64,000 nucleotides of DNA from Lacimicrobium sp. SS2-24 (GTDB lineage Bacteria > Pseudomonadota > Gammaproteobacteria > Enterobacterales > Alteromonadaceae), in contig NZ_NIWW01000001.1 of assembly GCF_002201535.1 (NCBI RefSeq), positions 310,001 through 374,000 on the forward strand, given 5' to 3'. The notes under the pieces are model-generated. The model searched no databases, had not been told where the DNA came from, and worked only from the letters and a program-made list of their open reading frames with translations. A program made the translations under genes and the position numbers. Every line of letters begins with the position of its first letter. Position 1 is the first letter of the stretch. Shown piece by piece: positions 37,110 through 47,642 of this stretch.

Positions 37110-37364
37110 TCAGGCTCCCGGAGAAGCTTGGGTCACTTTGCTACGCCGGCGCGCCCTGATGCGATAACTGATAAACCATAACGCCCCGATGATCAGGCTC
37201 AGCAGGATACCGCTGACCAAACAAATGGCCATTAATACCGATAAAGGAAGTGTGCTTTGTGCAATCAGATAATTAACCTGAACCAGTTGTTCATTTTGTG
37301 CGCCTACCGCCAACGCCAGCAGGAACACCAACAAAGCAAGCAATAACGCCAGTATCAGTTTCAA
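37110..37364 (-). CDS. lapA: LPS assembly protein LapA (YciS, DUF1049)
   Basis: An 84-residue inner-membrane protein with two hydrophobic helices (about 2-22 and 40-65) and a basic C-terminal tail (RIRARRRSKV). Length and position directly before lapB match LapA of E. coli, the partner of LapB at the LPS assembly site. It is separated from ihfB by a strong terminator, so lapA-lapB-pyrF should have their own promoter in the 135-bp gap at 37365-37499. Confidence 0.9.
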   Translation of the reverse strand: MKLILALLLALLVFLLALAVGAQNEQLVQVNYLIAQSTLPLSVLMAICLVSGILLSLIIGALWFISYRIRARRRSKVTQASPGA

Positions 37365-37460
37365 GGGGAACTCCAGCAGACCACATAAAACGGCAGAACA
37401 TTTTATGCAGTATAAAAAATAGAGATTTGATTATACCAATGAATTGCAAAGAAAAAAAAA

Positions 37461-37482
37461 CGGCATTCTGAAAAGAATGCCG
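37461..37482 (-). terminator. Bidirectional-looking terminator after ihfB
   Basis: CGGCATTC (37461-37468) pairs with GAATGCCG (37475-37482) over a 6-base loop. On the minus strand it runs into nine T residues, ending the ihfB message before lapA. Confidence 0.92.
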
Positions 37483-37499
37483 TTTTTATTCAATATCTA

Positions 37500-37790
37500 T
37501 TAATGGCTCATACCATCATTGACTCGTTCCCTGAGTTCTTTACCCGGTTTAAAATGTGGAACGTACTTACCATCCAGTTTAACAGTTTCACCTGTTTTAG
37601 GGTTTCTGCCCACGCGGGGTGCCCGATAATGCAGAGAGAAACTACCAAATCCGCGGATCTCGATGCGCTCTCCTTTTTGCAGAGTCTGCGCCATCTGTTC
37701 CAGCATTTCCTTTATTGCCAGCTCAACATCCTTAGCAGGAATATGTTGAGACTGTTCGGCCAGTCTTTCGATTAATTCCGATTTGGTCAT
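37500..37790 (-). CDS. ihfB: Integration host factor subunit beta
   Basis: A 96-residue DNA-bending protein of the HU/IHF family. It starts [13 protein letters not shown] and has the beta-arm motif [31 protein letters not shown], with the intercalating proline in GRNPKTG. I chose ATG 37790 because it gives the E. coli-like N-terminus; an upstream in-frame start at 37850 would add 20 residues unlike the family. It lies just after rpsA, the classical rpsA-ihfB order. Confidence 0.96.
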   Translation of the reverse strand: MTKSELIERLAEQSQHIPAKDVELAIKEMLEQMAQTLQKGERIEIRGFGSFSLHYRAPRVGRNPKTGETVKLDGKYVPHFKPGKELRERVNDGMSH

Positions 37791-37867
37791 GGCAACCTCG
37801 TTGTCCTGGTAAAGCCCTACAGTTACCGATGAAGTCAGAGGGGAGACCAAAACGGTCTCCCGTTCTG

Positions 37868-39541
37868 TTACTCTTCGCCTTTGGCTGCTTTAAAGGCTTC
37901 TGCCATTGCGCTGCCAAAGCCACCATCGTCCTGTTGGTTCACTTTTTCAATCGCTTCTTTCTCTTCCGCCTGATCTTTTGCCTTCACAGACAAACTCACA
38001 ACACGGTTTTTGCGATCTACACCAACGAACTTGGCTTCAATGTCTTCACCGACATTTACCACTTCAGAAGCATCTTCTACACGGTCACGCATCAAATCAG
38101 CTGCGCGGATGTAACCTTCAACTTCTTCAGCCAGCTCAACTGTTACGCCTTTGGCGTCTACAGCGGTAACCTTACCAACAACGATAGCACCTTTCTTGTT
38201 ATCTGTCAGATACTTATTGAAAGGATCTTCTTCGATTTGCTTAACGCCAAGAGAGATACGCTCACGCTCTGGATCAACCTGCAGTACGATGGCAGAAATT
38301 TCATCACCTTTCTTGAATTCACGTACTGCTTCTTCTCCGGTCTTGTTCCAGGAGATATCAGACAGGTGAACCAGACCATCGATGCCGCCATCCAGACCAA
38401 TGAAGATACCGAAGTCAGTGATAGACTTGATCTTACCTGACACTTTGTCGCCTTTGTTGTGCGACTTAGCAAACTCTTCCCAAGGATTAGGTTTACATTG
38501 TTTCAGGCCAAGTGAAATACGGCGACGTTCTTCGTCGATTTCCAGAACCATAACTTCAACGGTGTCACCAAGATTGACCACCTTAGAGGGGTGAATGTTC
38601 TTGTTGGTCCAATCCATTTCTGAAACGTGAACCAGACCTTCAACACCGTCTTCAATCTCAACGAAACAACCGTAGTCAGTCAGATTAGTCACCTGACCGC
38701 TCAGGCGAGTACCTTCCGGATAACGATCTGCAATTTCTGTCCATGGATCGCTGCCCATTTGCTTCATGCCCAGAGACACGCGCGATTTTTCGCGATCAAA
38801 CTTAAGGACCTTAACCTGAATCTCATCACCTACGTTAACGATCTCGCTGGGGTGTTTAACACGCTTCCAGGCCATATCGGTGATGTGCAACAGACCGTCT
38901 ACACCACCCAGATCAACGAACGCACCGTAGTCTGTCAGGTTCTTAACAATACCTTTAACTTCCAGACCTTCTTCGAGGTTGGCCAGCAACTGCTCACGCT
39001 CAGCACTGTTTTCAGCTTCGATAACAGCGCGACGGGAAACCACAACGTTATTACGCTTGGCATCCAGTTTAATAACTTTAAATTCGAGTTCCTTGCCTTC
39101 CAGGTGAGTGGTGTCACGCACTGGACGAACATCAACCAAAGAACCAGGCAAGAAGGCGCGTACGGCATTCACTTCAACCGTAAAGCCACCTTTGACCTTA
39201 CCATTGATCACACCAATGATAGTGGCCTTTTCATCATAAGCTTTTTCTAACTCAACCCAGGCTTCATGACGCTTGGCTTTTTCGCGAGACAGGATGGTTT
39301 CACCAAAGCCGTCTTCCACCGCATCCAGTGCCACATCAACGGTATCGCCCACTGCGATTTCCAGGTTGCCTTCAGCATTTTTAAACTGCTCGGCAGGGAT
39401 GGCACTTTCAGACTTAAGACCCGCATCGACCAGAACAATATCTTTATCGATCGCAACAACAGTACCTTTTACGATGGCACCAGGACGGGTTTCAAGTTGT
39501 TTTAAACTTTCTTCAAAAAGTTGAGCAAAATTTTCAGTCAT
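37868..39541 (-). CDS. rpsA: 30S ribosomal protein S1
   Basis: 557 residues, the same length as E. coli S1, composed of six S1 RNA-binding repeats. The first two are divergent and bind the ribosome; the later four show the repeated [20 protein letters not shown]-type strand pattern. It binds mRNA leaders during initiation. The gene lies between cmk and ihfB as in E. coli. Strongly biased codon use makes long open frames on the opposite strand, which are not genes. Confidence 0.97.
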   Translation of the reverse strand: MTENFAQLFEESLKQLETRPGAIVKGTVVAIDKDIVLVDAGLKSESAIPAEQFKNAEGNLEIAVGDTVDVALDAVEDGFGETILSREKAKRHEAWVELEKAYDEKATIIGVINGKVKGGFTVEVNAVRAFLPGSLVDVRPVRDTTHLEGKELEFKVIKLDAKRNNVVVSRRAVIEAENSAEREQLLANLEEGLEVKGIVKNLTDYGAFVDLGGVDGLLHITDMAWKRVKHPSEIVNVGDEIQVKVLKFDREKSRVSLGMKQMGSDPWTEIADRYPEGTRLSGQVTNLTDYGCFVEIEDGVEGLVHVSEMDWTNKNIHPSKVVNLGDTVEVMVLEIDEERRRISLGLKQCKPNPWEEFAKSHNKGDKVSGKIKSITDFGIFIGLDGGIDGLVHLSDISWNKTGEEAVREFKKGDEISAIVLQVDPERERISLGVKQIEEDPFNKYLTDNKKGAIVVGKVTAVDAKGVTVELAEEVEGYIRAADLMRDRVEDASEVVNVGEDIEAKFVGVDRKNRVVSLSVKAKDQAEEKEAIEKVNQQDDGGFGSAMAEAFKAAKGEE

Positions 39542-39645
39542 AATTTGATTAATTTACATATTGACATCCACTCAGCACTCCCGCTAATGTGGGGTTGTTC
39601 GTATTGGCTCGTACCTTCCTGGCCCCGAGCAGCTTTTCCATTTCG

Positions 39646-40326
39646 CTACTGTTTATGAATTTTACTTTCTACAAAATCCATAACAGTATCAAGCACTTGC
39701 TCTACCGTCATTTGCGTAGAGTCAACCACTAATGCATCTTCAGCCGCCTTTAAAGGCGCGACCGAACGGTTCATATCCCGCTCATCACGCGCTTTTATGT
39801 CGGTCAAAAGGCGGTCAATGCTAACATCGCGCCCCTTATCTTTCAACTGCTTGTAGCGTCGCTTCGCCCTCTCCTCGGCGGATGCGGTAAGAAAGACTTT
39901 TGCTTCTGCATTAGGGAATACCACCGTTCCCATATCTCGTCCATCTGCCACTAATCCTGGCGACTCTTTAAACGCTCTCTGACGACGTAATAATGCTTCT
40001 CTGACACGAGGTAAAGAGGCCACCTGGGATGCCAGTGCCCCCACTTCTTCACTACGAATACTGTCGCTGACATCTTCGCCTTCAAGAATAATGCGGGTAT
40101 GTCCATCCTGGATGTCGAAGTTGACGTCTAACCCGGAGGCAAGCGGAACAAGCCCAAGTTCATCCTGGGTATCGATCTGGTGATGCACAGAGGCCACGGC
40201 TAACACACGGTAAATGGCACCGCTGTCGAGAAAGTGCCAGCCGAGCCGTGCTGCGAGCAGTGCACTGACAGTGCCTTTTCCCGCTCCACTCGGTCCGTCG
40301 ATCGTTATGACAGCTGCTGATTGCAT
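39646..40326 (-). CDS. cmk: Cytidylate kinase
   Basis: A 226-residue (d)CMP kinase. The P-loop is [14 protein letters not shown] near residue 8-21, and the CMP-binding region includes [10 protein letters not shown] and the lid arginines in [16 protein letters not shown] chose ATG 40326 because GGAGAAG lies just upstream and the N-terminus then matches the family; the frame continues up to 40365 without support. It precedes rpsA by 104 bp. Confidence 0.96.
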   Translation of the reverse strand: MQSAAVITIDGPSGAGKGTVSALLAARLGWHFLDSGAIYRVLAVASVHHQIDTQDELGLVPLASGLDVNFDIQDGHTRIILEGEDVSDSIRSEEVGALASQVASLPRVREALLRRQRAFKESPGLVADGRDMGTVVFPNAEAKVFLTASAEERAKRRYKQLKDKGRDVSIDRLLTDIKARDERDMNRSVAPLKAAEDALVVDSTQMTVEQVLDTVMDFVESKIHKQ

Positions 40327-40460
40327 CTCTTCTCCAATATCAGTCCTGGCTAAAAACGCGCGCAATTATACGCCTTAACCAGGGATAAGCAATTTAAGTG
40401 GGAAATAGGTTGGCTAAACGGGACAATCTAGCCGGCCCCGCTAACCAAACTGAGAGCAAT

Positions 40461-41744
40461 TCAACGCTGGCAGACCCGAGCGAATTGTTCGAAGTAATCC
40501 GGAAAGGTTTTTGCCGTGCATCCTGGATCATTAATCACAACGGCTGTATCTCCCAGTGCAACCAGAGAAAAACACATGGCAATCCGATGATCATTGTATG
40601 TATCGATACAGGCTTCGTGTAACTTGGCTGGCGGGGTGATCTCTATAAAGTCCTGTCCTTCCACAACATGGGCACCCACTTTTCTTAATTCGGTGGCCAT
40701 CGCATGCAGGCGATCGGTTTCTTTTACACGCCAGTTGTAGATATTGCGAATCGCAGTGGTGCCTTGCGCAAAAAGCGCAGTGGTGGCGATGGTCATGGCC
40801 GCATCGGGAATGGCGTTCATATCCATATCGACTGCGTTCAACTCACCACGCTCTACCTCTATGGAGGCTGCATTCCATGTGATCCGTGCACCCATCGCCT
40901 CGAGCACCCTGGCAAAGTTCTTATCGCCCTGAATACTGTCTCTGCCAATACCCGTGACACGCACTTTCCCACCCTTTATTGCTGCTGCGGCGAGGAAGTA
41001 AGAGGCCGATGACGCATCCCCCTCAACTAAAAAGTGCCCGGGTGAACGGTAGGTTTGTCCCGCGGCGATCACAAATCGTTGATGATCATGATTTTCTACC
41101 TGTACACCAAATTTCGCCATGGTATCTAAGGTAATATCAATGTAGGGCTTTGATACCAACTCCCCGATAATATCGATCTGCACCTCGCCTTTGAGCAGTG
41201 GAGCCGCCATCAGCACGGCTGTCAAAAACTGACTGGAGACACTGCCGTCCACTTGAATCGTCCCACCTGACAAGGATTTACCTTTAATCAGAAGCGGTGG
41301 AAAGCCATCGTTTTTAAGACATTGAATATCCGCGCCCAGTGCAATTAATGCATCGGTAAGCGCACCGATAGGCCGCTCTTCCATGCGCGGTTCGCCGGTC
41401 AGTTCAAACACGCCCTGAGAAACAGCCAGGGCTGCCGCCAGAGGACGCATTGCCGTACCAGCATTCCCCAGGAACAAGGTTTGAGGTTGAGACACATTAA
41501 ATGCACCTCCCAGTCCTTGCACACGGCACTCAGTCTTATCATCACTCAGTTGATAACTGACACCCAACTGGCTCAGTGCCTTTAACATATGACGAATGTC
41601 TTCACTGTCGAGCAAATTAGTCAGCAATGTCTCGCCTTGAGCCAGTGCTGCTAACAGTAATGCCCGATTGGATAAACTTTTGGAACCTGGCAGGTTAATT
41701 TCACCGTCGATGCTGGCGACGGGTTCAAGTCTGAGTTGCTCCAT
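40461..41744 (-). CDS. aroA: 3-phosphoshikimate 1-carboxyvinyltransferase (EPSP synthase)
   Basis: A 427-residue enzyme, the same length as E. coli AroA, joining shikimate-3-phosphate and PEP. Visible: [18 protein letters not shown] (active Lys22), [15 protein letters not shown] (PEP/inhibitor loop with Gly96-type residue), and [17 protein letters not shown]. The glycine and alanine arrangement is that of the sensitive class I form. Its start overlaps the serC stop by one base (TGATG), the conserved serC-aroA mixed-function operon. Confidence 0.96.
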   Translation of the reverse strand: MEQLRLEPVASIDGEINLPGSKSLSNRALLLAALAQGETLLTNLLDSEDIRHMLKALSQLGVSYQLSDDKTECRVQGLGGAFNVSQPQTLFLGNAGTAMRPLAAALAVSQGVFELTGEPRMEERPIGALTDALIALGADIQCLKNDGFPPLLIKGKSLSGGTIQVDGSVSSQFLTAVLMAAPLLKGEVQIDIIGELVSKPYIDITLDTMAKFGVQVENHDHQRFVIAAGQTYRSPGHFLVEGDASSASYFLAAAAIKGGKVRVTGIGRDSIQGDKNFARVLEAMGARITWNAASIEVERGELNAVDMDMNAIPDAAMTIATTALFAQGTTAIRNIYNWRVKETDRLHAMATELRKVGAHVVEGQDFIEITPPAKLHEACIDTYNDHRIAMCFSLVALGDTAVVINDPGCTAKTFPDYFEQFARVCQR

Positions 41745-42829
41745 CAGCCCATCCTTTTTTCAAAGTCGGTCATAAAATCAACCAACGCCCGCACACCCTC
41801 TAAAGGCATGGCATTGTAAATACTTGCCCGCATCCCCCCTACACTCCGATGCCCCGCCAGGGCAGTCAATCCGGCTTGTTCGGCTTGTTGCAAAAAGACG
41901 TTGTCCAGTGCAGGGTCCTGCAACTGGAACGGAACATTCATTTTTGAGCGGTAAGAAGCGTGGATCCGGTTGATATAAAAACCCGACTCGTCGATACATT
42001 GGTACAACAGTGCGGCTTTAGCATCATTGCGACGCTGCATCTCGCTTACCCCACCTTCTGCTTTAAGCCATTTGAAGACCAGACCTGCCAGGTACCAGGC
42101 AAAAGTAGGCGGTGTATTGAACATCGAGCCCTGCTCGGCTTGCAGCTGATAGTCAAATATTGACGGGGTGTCTTTCCTGGCTTTACCTAACAGCGCGTCA
42201 TTGACAATTACGACAGAAAGTCCGGAAGGCCCAATATTTTTCTGCGCACCAGCGTAAATGACTCCAAAACGCGACACATCTACCGGCGATGACAAAATGG
42301 TAGACGACATATCTGCCACAATAGGAACATCCCCGGTTTGTGGTATGTCGTTAATCGCGATGCCATCCACCGTTTCATTGGGACAATAGTGAAAATACGC
42401 TGCGGCCGGATTAAGACGCCACTTATCGGGATCCGGCATCTGAATGACGCCGTCCAGGGTTTCAGCTTCCGCCACCTGAGAAGGTTGCAGATATTTTTCC
42501 GCTTCCTTGATGGCAGCGGCTGACCATGAACCCGATACCAGGTAGTCGGCCGACTGGCCTTCACCACTTAAGTTCATGGGCACCGCAGAGAACTGTCCGC
42601 GGCCTCCTCCGTGAGTAAAAAGCACCCGATAATTGTCCGGGATACTGAGCAACTCACGCAAATCTGACTCGGCCTGTTGCGCTAACTCCACAAACGCTTT
42701 GCTGCGATGACTGAGTTCCATTACAGAACAACCATGACCCTGCCAGTCCAGTAATTCTGCCTGGGCCTGGGCCATAACCGGGGCCGGCAACATAGCGGGA
42801 CCGGCACAAAAATTAAACACCTTACTCAT
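41744..42829 (-). CDS. serC: Phosphoserine aminotransferase
   Basis: A 361-residue class V PLP aminotransferase for serine and pyridoxine synthesis. It starts [12 protein letters not shown], has [13 protein letters not shown], and the PLP lysine in [13 protein letters not shown] (about residue 197). The length equals E. coli SerC (362). Translationally coupled to aroA. It is preceded on the same strand by gyrA, from which a strong hairpin separates it. Confidence 0.96.
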   Translation of the reverse strand: MSKVFNFCAGPAMLPAPVMAQAQAELLDWQGHGCSVMELSHRSKAFVELAQQAESDLRELLSIPDNYRVLFTHGGGRGQFSAVPMNLSGEGQSADYLVSGSWSAAAIKEAEKYLQPSQVAEAETLDGVIQMPDPDKWRLNPAAAYFHYCPNETVDGIAINDIPQTGDVPIVADMSSTILSSPVDVSRFGVIYAGAQKNIGPSGLSVVIVNDALLGKARKDTPSIFDYQLQAEQGSMFNTPPTFAWYLAGLVFKWLKAEGGVSEMQRRNDAKAALLYQCIDESGFYINRIHASYRSKMNVPFQLQDPALDNVFLQQAEQAGLTALAGHRSVGGMRASIYNAMPLEGVRALVDFMTDFEKRMG

Positions 42830-42847
42830 TCATACTCTCACAACAAC

Positions 42848-42875
42848 AAACGAGCGGCCTATCGACCGCTCGTTT
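42848..42875 (-). terminator. Terminator between gyrA and serC
   Basis: AAACGAGCGG (42848-42857) pairs perfectly with CCGCTCGTTT (42866-42875) over an 8-base loop. On the minus strand the stem is followed by a T-rich TTTGTTGTTG. A second, smaller hairpin (TCAGGTG 42923-42929 with CACCTGA 42939-42945) lies closer to the gyrA stop. Confidence 0.75.
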
Positions 42876-42960
42876 TAATCAGACTAAAGAGGACATAACC
42901 TTCTTACTGAGGTCTTTTATGATCAGGTGAAAATACCGCACCTGACATGCATCCTCCGGC

Positions 42961-45648
42961 TCAATCTTCTGTCGTTATTGCGCCGTCATTATCGGTATTG
43001 GCATCCGAGATGCTGGACTCGTGTTCCTGCACACCTTCTTCTTCAGCGAGGGCATCAGAGGCATCAACCTCTTCAATCCGCTGTAGTCCGACCACGTGCT
43101 CATTTTCACCCGTACGGATCAACCTGACACCCTGGGTGTTACGGCCAACCGTAGAGACTTCGGATACCCGGGTACGTACCAATGTACCCTGATCACTGAT
43201 AAGCATGATCTCATCTGTCTCGTCAACCTGTACAGCACCCACAACAGCGCCATTTCGTTCCGAAACTTTGATTGATACCACGCCCTGAGTGGCTCGGCTT
43301 TTCGCCGGATAATCATCCAGTGGCGTGCGTTTACCGAAACCGTTTTCTGTCACGGTCAATACCGCACCATCCCCTTGGGGCACAATCAGGGATACCACTT
43401 TCTGATTATCCTGCAGACGAATGCCACGTACACCGGTTGCTGTGCGCCCCATTGGCCGCAAGGCCAGAATTTCTTCACCTGTTTCAGGATCAATTTTCAC
43501 CTCACCGGTCTCTGAATCCCGAGCTTTTTCGTTAAAGCGCACCACTTTGCCCGCATCGGAGAACAGCATGATATCACTTTGCCCGTCAGTCAGTGCGACA
43601 CCTATCAATTCGTCACCTTCGTTCAAATTGACGGCAATAATACCGCTGGCGCGCGGACGGGAATATTGACTCAGTTCAGTTTTCTTAACCGTACCAAAGG
43701 CGGTTGCCATCAATACATAGCGATCATCCACAAATTCACTGATTGGCATCATCGCTGTGATGCGTTCATTTTCTTCCAGTGGCAGGATGTTGACAATTGG
43801 CCGGCCTCTGGCGTTACGTCCTGCCAATGGCAGACGATAGGTCTTAATCCAGTAAAGTCGCCCGCGGGTGGAGAAACAAAGGATATAGTCGTGTGTATTG
43901 GCTACCAACAACTTGTTAATGAAGTCTTCATCTTTCATCTTCGTGGCTGACTTGCCTTTGCCGCCCCGCTTCTGTGCTTCATAGTCGGCCAGGCGCTGAT
44001 ACTTCACATAACCTTCATGAGACAAGGTAACCACGACATCTTCACGTTCGATCAGATCTTCGATATCAATGTCATGACTGGCCGCAGTAATTTCTGTACG
44101 GCGTTCATCACCGTACTCATCGCGGATTTTTTCCAGCTCTTCACGAATCACTTCCATCAGGCGTTCTGGACTGGCAAGGATATGCATTAATTCAGCAATC
44201 TGTTCCAGTAACTCTTTGTATTCGGCCAGAATTTTATCGTGTTCCAGGCCTGTAAGCTTATGCAGACGCAATTCCAGAATGGCCTGTGCCTGGGCTTCCG
44301 TTAAATAGTACTGACCATCACGAATACCGAATTCAGGCTCTAACCAGTCAGGCCTTGCTGCATCCACGCCGGCTCTCTCAAGCATATCGGCCACGTCACC
44401 CAGAGCCCAACCTTGTGCAACCAGCGAGGCCTTTGCATCTGCCGGGCTTTGGGACGCTTTGATCAAAGCTATAACCGGGTCGATGTTTGCCAATGCAACC
44501 GCGAGACCTTCAAGGATATGAGCACGATCTCTTGCCTTGCGCAGTTCGAAAACAGTTCTGCGGGTCACCACTTCACGACGATGCAGGACAAACGCTTCAA
44601 GTATTTCTTTGAGATTAAATATCTTCGGCTGGGTGTTATCCAGCGCCACCATGTTAATGCCAAACACAGTCTGTAACTGGGTCTGAGCATACAGGTGGTT
44701 AAGCAATACTTCGGCTGATTCGTTACGCTTCACCTCTACCACGATGCGCATACCATCTTTGTCAGATTCATCGCGCAGCGCAGAAATCCCTTCGATTTTC
44801 TTTTCTTTAACCAGTTCGGCAATCTTTTCTATCAACCTTGCCTTGTTAACCTGGTAGGGTATTTCATTGATAATGATGGTTTCTTTACCATTATCTTCGG
44901 TTTCTATCTCTGCCTTGGCCCGAAGATAGATACGACCGCGACCCGTGCGATAAGCTTCCTCAATACCCTTGCGTCCGCTGATCATTGCTGCAGTGGGGAA
45001 ATCAGGGCCGGGAATATACTGCATCAGCTCTTCAATGCTGATGTCCGGATTATTAATCAGTGCAATACAACCCGTAATCACTTCCGTAAGGTTGTGAGGA
45101 GGGATATTTGTTGCCATCCCAACCGCAATACCAGAGGAGCCATTCACCAAAAGATTGGGCACTTTGGTCGGTAAGACTTCTGGAATCTGTTCGGTACCGT
45201 CATAGTTGGGCACAAAATTAACCGTTTCTTTTTCCAGATCGGCTAACAATTCATGTGAAATTTTGGCCATACGAACTTCGGTATAACGCATGGCAGCAGC
45301 AGAGTCGCCATCCACTGAACCAAAGTTACCCTGACCATCGACCAACATGTAGCGCAAGGAGAAAGGCTGGGCCATTCGCACTATGGTGTCATATACCGCC
45401 GAATCACCATGTGGGTGATATTTACCTATTACATCACCGACGACCCTGGCGGACTTTTTATACGGCTTGTTGAAGTCGTTTTTCAGCTCATTCATGGCAA
45501 ACAGTACACGCCGGTGTACTGGTTTGAGACCATCGCGGACGTCAGGCAAGGCACGCCCTACAATGACGCTCATGGCATAATCCAGATAACTGCTTTTCAG
45601 TTCATCTTCTATATTAATGGGGAGAATTTCTTTGGCGCGATCAGTCAT
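42961..45648 (-). CDS. gyrA: DNA gyrase subunit A
   Basis: An 895-residue type II topoisomerase subunit, slightly longer than the 875 of E. coli. The active-site tyrosine is Tyr122 in [10 protein letters not shown]. The quinolone-resistance region reads GDSAVYD (81-87), with the susceptible-type Ser83 and Asp87. The C-terminal domain has the GyrA box in the form QKRGGKG (E. coli QRRGGKG) near residue 560, then beta-pinwheel blades and an acidic tail ([21 protein letters not shown]). It is divergent from ubiG. Confidence 0.97.
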   Translation of the reverse strand: MTDRAKEILPINIEDELKSSYLDYAMSVIVGRALPDVRDGLKPVHRRVLFAMNELKNDFNKPYKKSARVVGDVIGKYHPHGDSAVYDTIVRMAQPFSLRYMLVDGQGNFGSVDGDSAAAMRYTEVRMAKISHELLADLEKETVNFVPNYDGTEQIPEVLPTKVPNLLVNGSSGIAVGMATNIPPHNLTEVITGCIALINNPDISIEELMQYIPGPDFPTAAMISGRKGIEEAYRTGRGRIYLRAKAEIETEDNGKETIIINEIPYQVNKARLIEKIAELVKEKKIEGISALRDESDKDGMRIVVEVKRNESAEVLLNHLYAQTQLQTVFGINMVALDNTQPKIFNLKEILEAFVLHRREVVTRRTVFELRKARDRAHILEGLAVALANIDPVIALIKASQSPADAKASLVAQGWALGDVADMLERAGVDAARPDWLEPEFGIRDGQYYLTEAQAQAILELRLHKLTGLEHDKILAEYKELLEQIAELMHILASPERLMEVIREELEKIRDEYGDERRTEITAASHDIDIEDLIEREDVVVTLSHEGYVKYQRLADYEAQKRGGKGKSATKMKDEDFINKLLVANTHDYILCFSTRGRLYWIKTYRLPLAGRNARGRPIVNILPLEENERITAMMPISEFVDDRYVLMATAFGTVKKTELSQYSRPRASGIIAVNLNEGDELIGVALTDGQSDIMLFSDAGKVVRFNEKARDSETGEVKIDPETGEEILALRPMGRTATGVRGIRLQDNQKVVSLIVPQGDGAVLTVTENGFGKRTPLDDYPAKSRATQGVVSIKVSERNGAVVGAVQVDETDEIMLISDQGTLVRTRVSEVSTVGRNTQGVRLIRTGENEHVVGLQRIEEVDASDALAEEEGVQEHESSISDANTDNDGAITTED

Positions 45649-45877
45649 ATACAGCCCTGTTCCCTTTTTTATAATCTACATCTTCCGGTCTCAATATCGG
45701 CCATAGCCGTTAACGGGCACCGGTAAATTTTTTGGTTTCGTTTAGGGTTTTGGTAGCCGTCAATAGTACCACCTAAATTTACAAATAAATAGCCGCTGAT
45801 TGCTCATTCAGCCCTATCTATGCCAGTGGCAGATGTTTATACTGATGTCCTTATTTTTTTAGCCGAAAGAGCATGCG

Positions 45878-46621
45878 ATGTTGCAACAAGATGCCCCTTC
45901 AACCAACCACTCAGCGAATGTGGATCAACAGGAAATCGATAAGTTTTCAGCCCTCGCCAGTCGCTGGTGGGATCGGGACGGCGAATTCAAGCCATTGCAT
46001 CAGATTAACCCCTTGCGTCTTGATTACATTAGTCAGAACAGTCATGGCTTGTTCGAAAAACGTGTGCTTGATGTGGGCTGCGGTGGTGGCATTCTGGCCG
46101 AGAGTATGGCGCAGCAGGGAGCTAAGGTCACCGGCATAGATATGGCGCAGGATGCGCTGGAAGTCGCGCGTCTGCACGGTTTGGAAAGCGGGGTTGAGGT
46201 AACGTATCAACTTTGCACCGTTGAGGACTTCGCGGCACAGCAACCGGCACAGTTTGACGTGGTCACCTGCATGGAAATGCTCGAACATGTGCCTGATCCC
46301 GAATCCGTTGTAAAAGCCTGTGCCAAATTAGTCAAGCCTGGCGGACAGGTGTTTTTTTCGACCTTAAACCGCAACATCAAGTCCTATCTGATGGCGATTA
46401 TAGGTGCAGAATACGTGCTCAATCTGGTGCCCAAAGGGACTCATCAACACAGCAAATTTATTCGTCCCAGTGAACTGATTGGCTGGCTCGATGATACGGC
46501 CCTGTTGTGTCGCGATATTCAGGGTTTGCACCTCAACCCACTGGGGGGGGATTATTATCTGTCTGATAAGAATGTCGATGTAAATTACCTTTTGAACTGC
46601 ATCCGGCCCGAGCATGACTGA
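45878..46621 (+). CDS. ubiG: Ubiquinone biosynthesis O-methyltransferase
   Basis: A 247-residue SAM methyltransferase performing both O-methylations of ubiquinone synthesis. Motif I is [16 protein letters not shown] near residue 63; the N-terminal [14 protein letters not shown] and the later [11 protein letters not shown] are typical of UbiG. It overlaps gph by eight bases. The divergent gyrA-ubiG order is conserved in gammaproteobacteria. Confidence 0.95.
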   Translation: MLQQDAPSTNHSANVDQQEIDKFSALASRWWDRDGEFKPLHQINPLRLDYISQNSHGLFEKRVLDVGCGGGILAESMAQQGAKVTGIDMAQDALEVARLHGLESGVEVTYQLCTVEDFAAQQPAQFDVVTCMEMLEHVPDPESVVKACAKLVKPGGQVFFSTLNRNIKSYLMAIIGAEYVLNLVPKGTHQHSKFIRPSELIGWLDDTALLCRDIQGLHLNPLGGDYYLSDKNVDVNYLLNCIRPEHD

Positions 46622-47279
46622 TATCATCTCCCCCAAAGCGATGCTGTTCGACCTCGATGGCACCTTGCTGGATACGGCCAGAGACATGGGCAATGCTCTG
46701 AATAAAATGTTAGCGCAGTATGCGTTGCCGTTACGTGAATACGATGAATATCGACCCATCGCCTCTCACGGCGCCAAAGGAATGTTAGCGCTGGGTTTTG
46801 GTAATACTCTGGCCGATTTCTCTTATGACACGCTCAGGGCAGAATTTTTATCTCACTATGAACAGCAACTGCAGCACCATACCTGTTTATTTAACGGCGT
46901 CAGACAGGTGATTGAGGGGTTGCACAGTGCCAATTTGCCCTGGGGCATTGTTACCAATAAGCCCGGTTATCTGACTACCAACCTGCTATCCCATTACCCG
47001 GAATTGCGTCAGGCGCATATTATCATCAGTGGCGATACCCTGCCCCAGCGTAAACCCCACCCGGCTCAGTTGGTAAAAGCACAACAACATATTGGCGTGG
47101 CGGCAGAACAGATCTGGTACGTGGGCGACGCTGAGCGGGATATTCAGGCAGCGCGGGCTGCAACAATGGTGCCTGTACTGGCTGAATATGGCTATATTTG
47201 CCCCAGTGAAGGCCCCGAGCACTGGGATACGGCATTACGTATTCAGAGCCCGGACGCTCTGCTTGAGTACCTGAACTGA
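46614..47279 (+). CDS. gph: Phosphoglycolate phosphatase-type HAD hydrolase
   Basis: A 221-residue HAD-superfamily phosphatase with motif [11 protein letters not shown] (about 11-20), motif II VTNKPG and motif [15 protein letters not shown]. In Pseudomonas the ubiG-linked homologue MupP acts in murein recycling on MurNAc-6-phosphate, so MupP function is possible; in this position annotation often reads Gph. The sequence does not decide. It overlaps ubiG by eight bases and so is translated with it. Confidence 0.88.
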   Translation: MTDIISPKAMLFDLDGTLLDTARDMGNALNKMLAQYALPLREYDEYRPIASHGAKGMLALGFGNTLADFSYDTLRAEFLSHYEQQLQHHTCLFNGVRQVIEGLHSANLPWGIVTNKPGYLTTNLLSHYPELRQAHIIISGDTLPQRKPHPAQLVKAQQHIGVAAEQIWYVGDAERDIQAARAATMVPVLAEYGYICPSEGPEHWDTALRIQSPDALLEYLN

Positions 47280-47486
47280 ATTTGCTTGCCTGTTGCTTAA
47301 GAGGAAGCGTTTTGTCAGGGGCATAGATCGTATTTTTATAGCGCCAACCTTTTTTGGATTTAAATATTTTATGAGTCAAATATCTGATTTTCAGCTATTG
47401 CATTCCTGAGCATCCCTTGCTGTTAGCCACTATTCAGTGAGTCGCTACTAACCTCTTTTCACCCTGGTGTCTGAATGCCCAATAAA

Positions 47487-47502
47487 ACACCAGATATTGG
47501 GT
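47487..47502. promoter_or_regulatory. NrdR box 1 upstream of nrdA
   Basis: ACACCAGATATTGGGT matches the NrdR consensus acaCwAtATaTwGtgt at 13 of 16 positions. The 363-bp gene-free stretch 47280-47642 holds this box and its partner; nothing else clear was seen. Confidence 0.7.
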
Positions 47503-47518
47503 TGCATATCATCAAAAA

Positions 47519-47534
47519 CCTCACTATCTTGTGT
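47519..47534. promoter_or_regulatory. NrdR box 2 upstream of nrdA
   Basis: CCTCACTATCTTGTGT matches the NrdR consensus at 12 of 16 positions. It starts 32 bases after box 1, three helical turns on, which is the usual spacing of paired NrdR boxes before ribonucleotide reductase genes. It ends 108 bp before the nrdA start. Confidence 0.65.
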
Positions 47535-47642
47535 CCTGTTGAGAAGCGGTTGTGACCATTTTTCAACATAAATTCCTCCGTACAGCAGTATATCGCTGTG
47601 CCTAGAGTGCGCTAAACAGATAACAACAAGACGGCTACTGGC

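Noticed and set aside
37829-39250. Long open frames of 203 and 207 codons on the plus strand across rpsA
   Set aside because: They are antisense to rpsA, have no ribosome-binding sites and encode Phe/Asn/Thr-rich sequence that mirrors the strong codon bias of rpsA.
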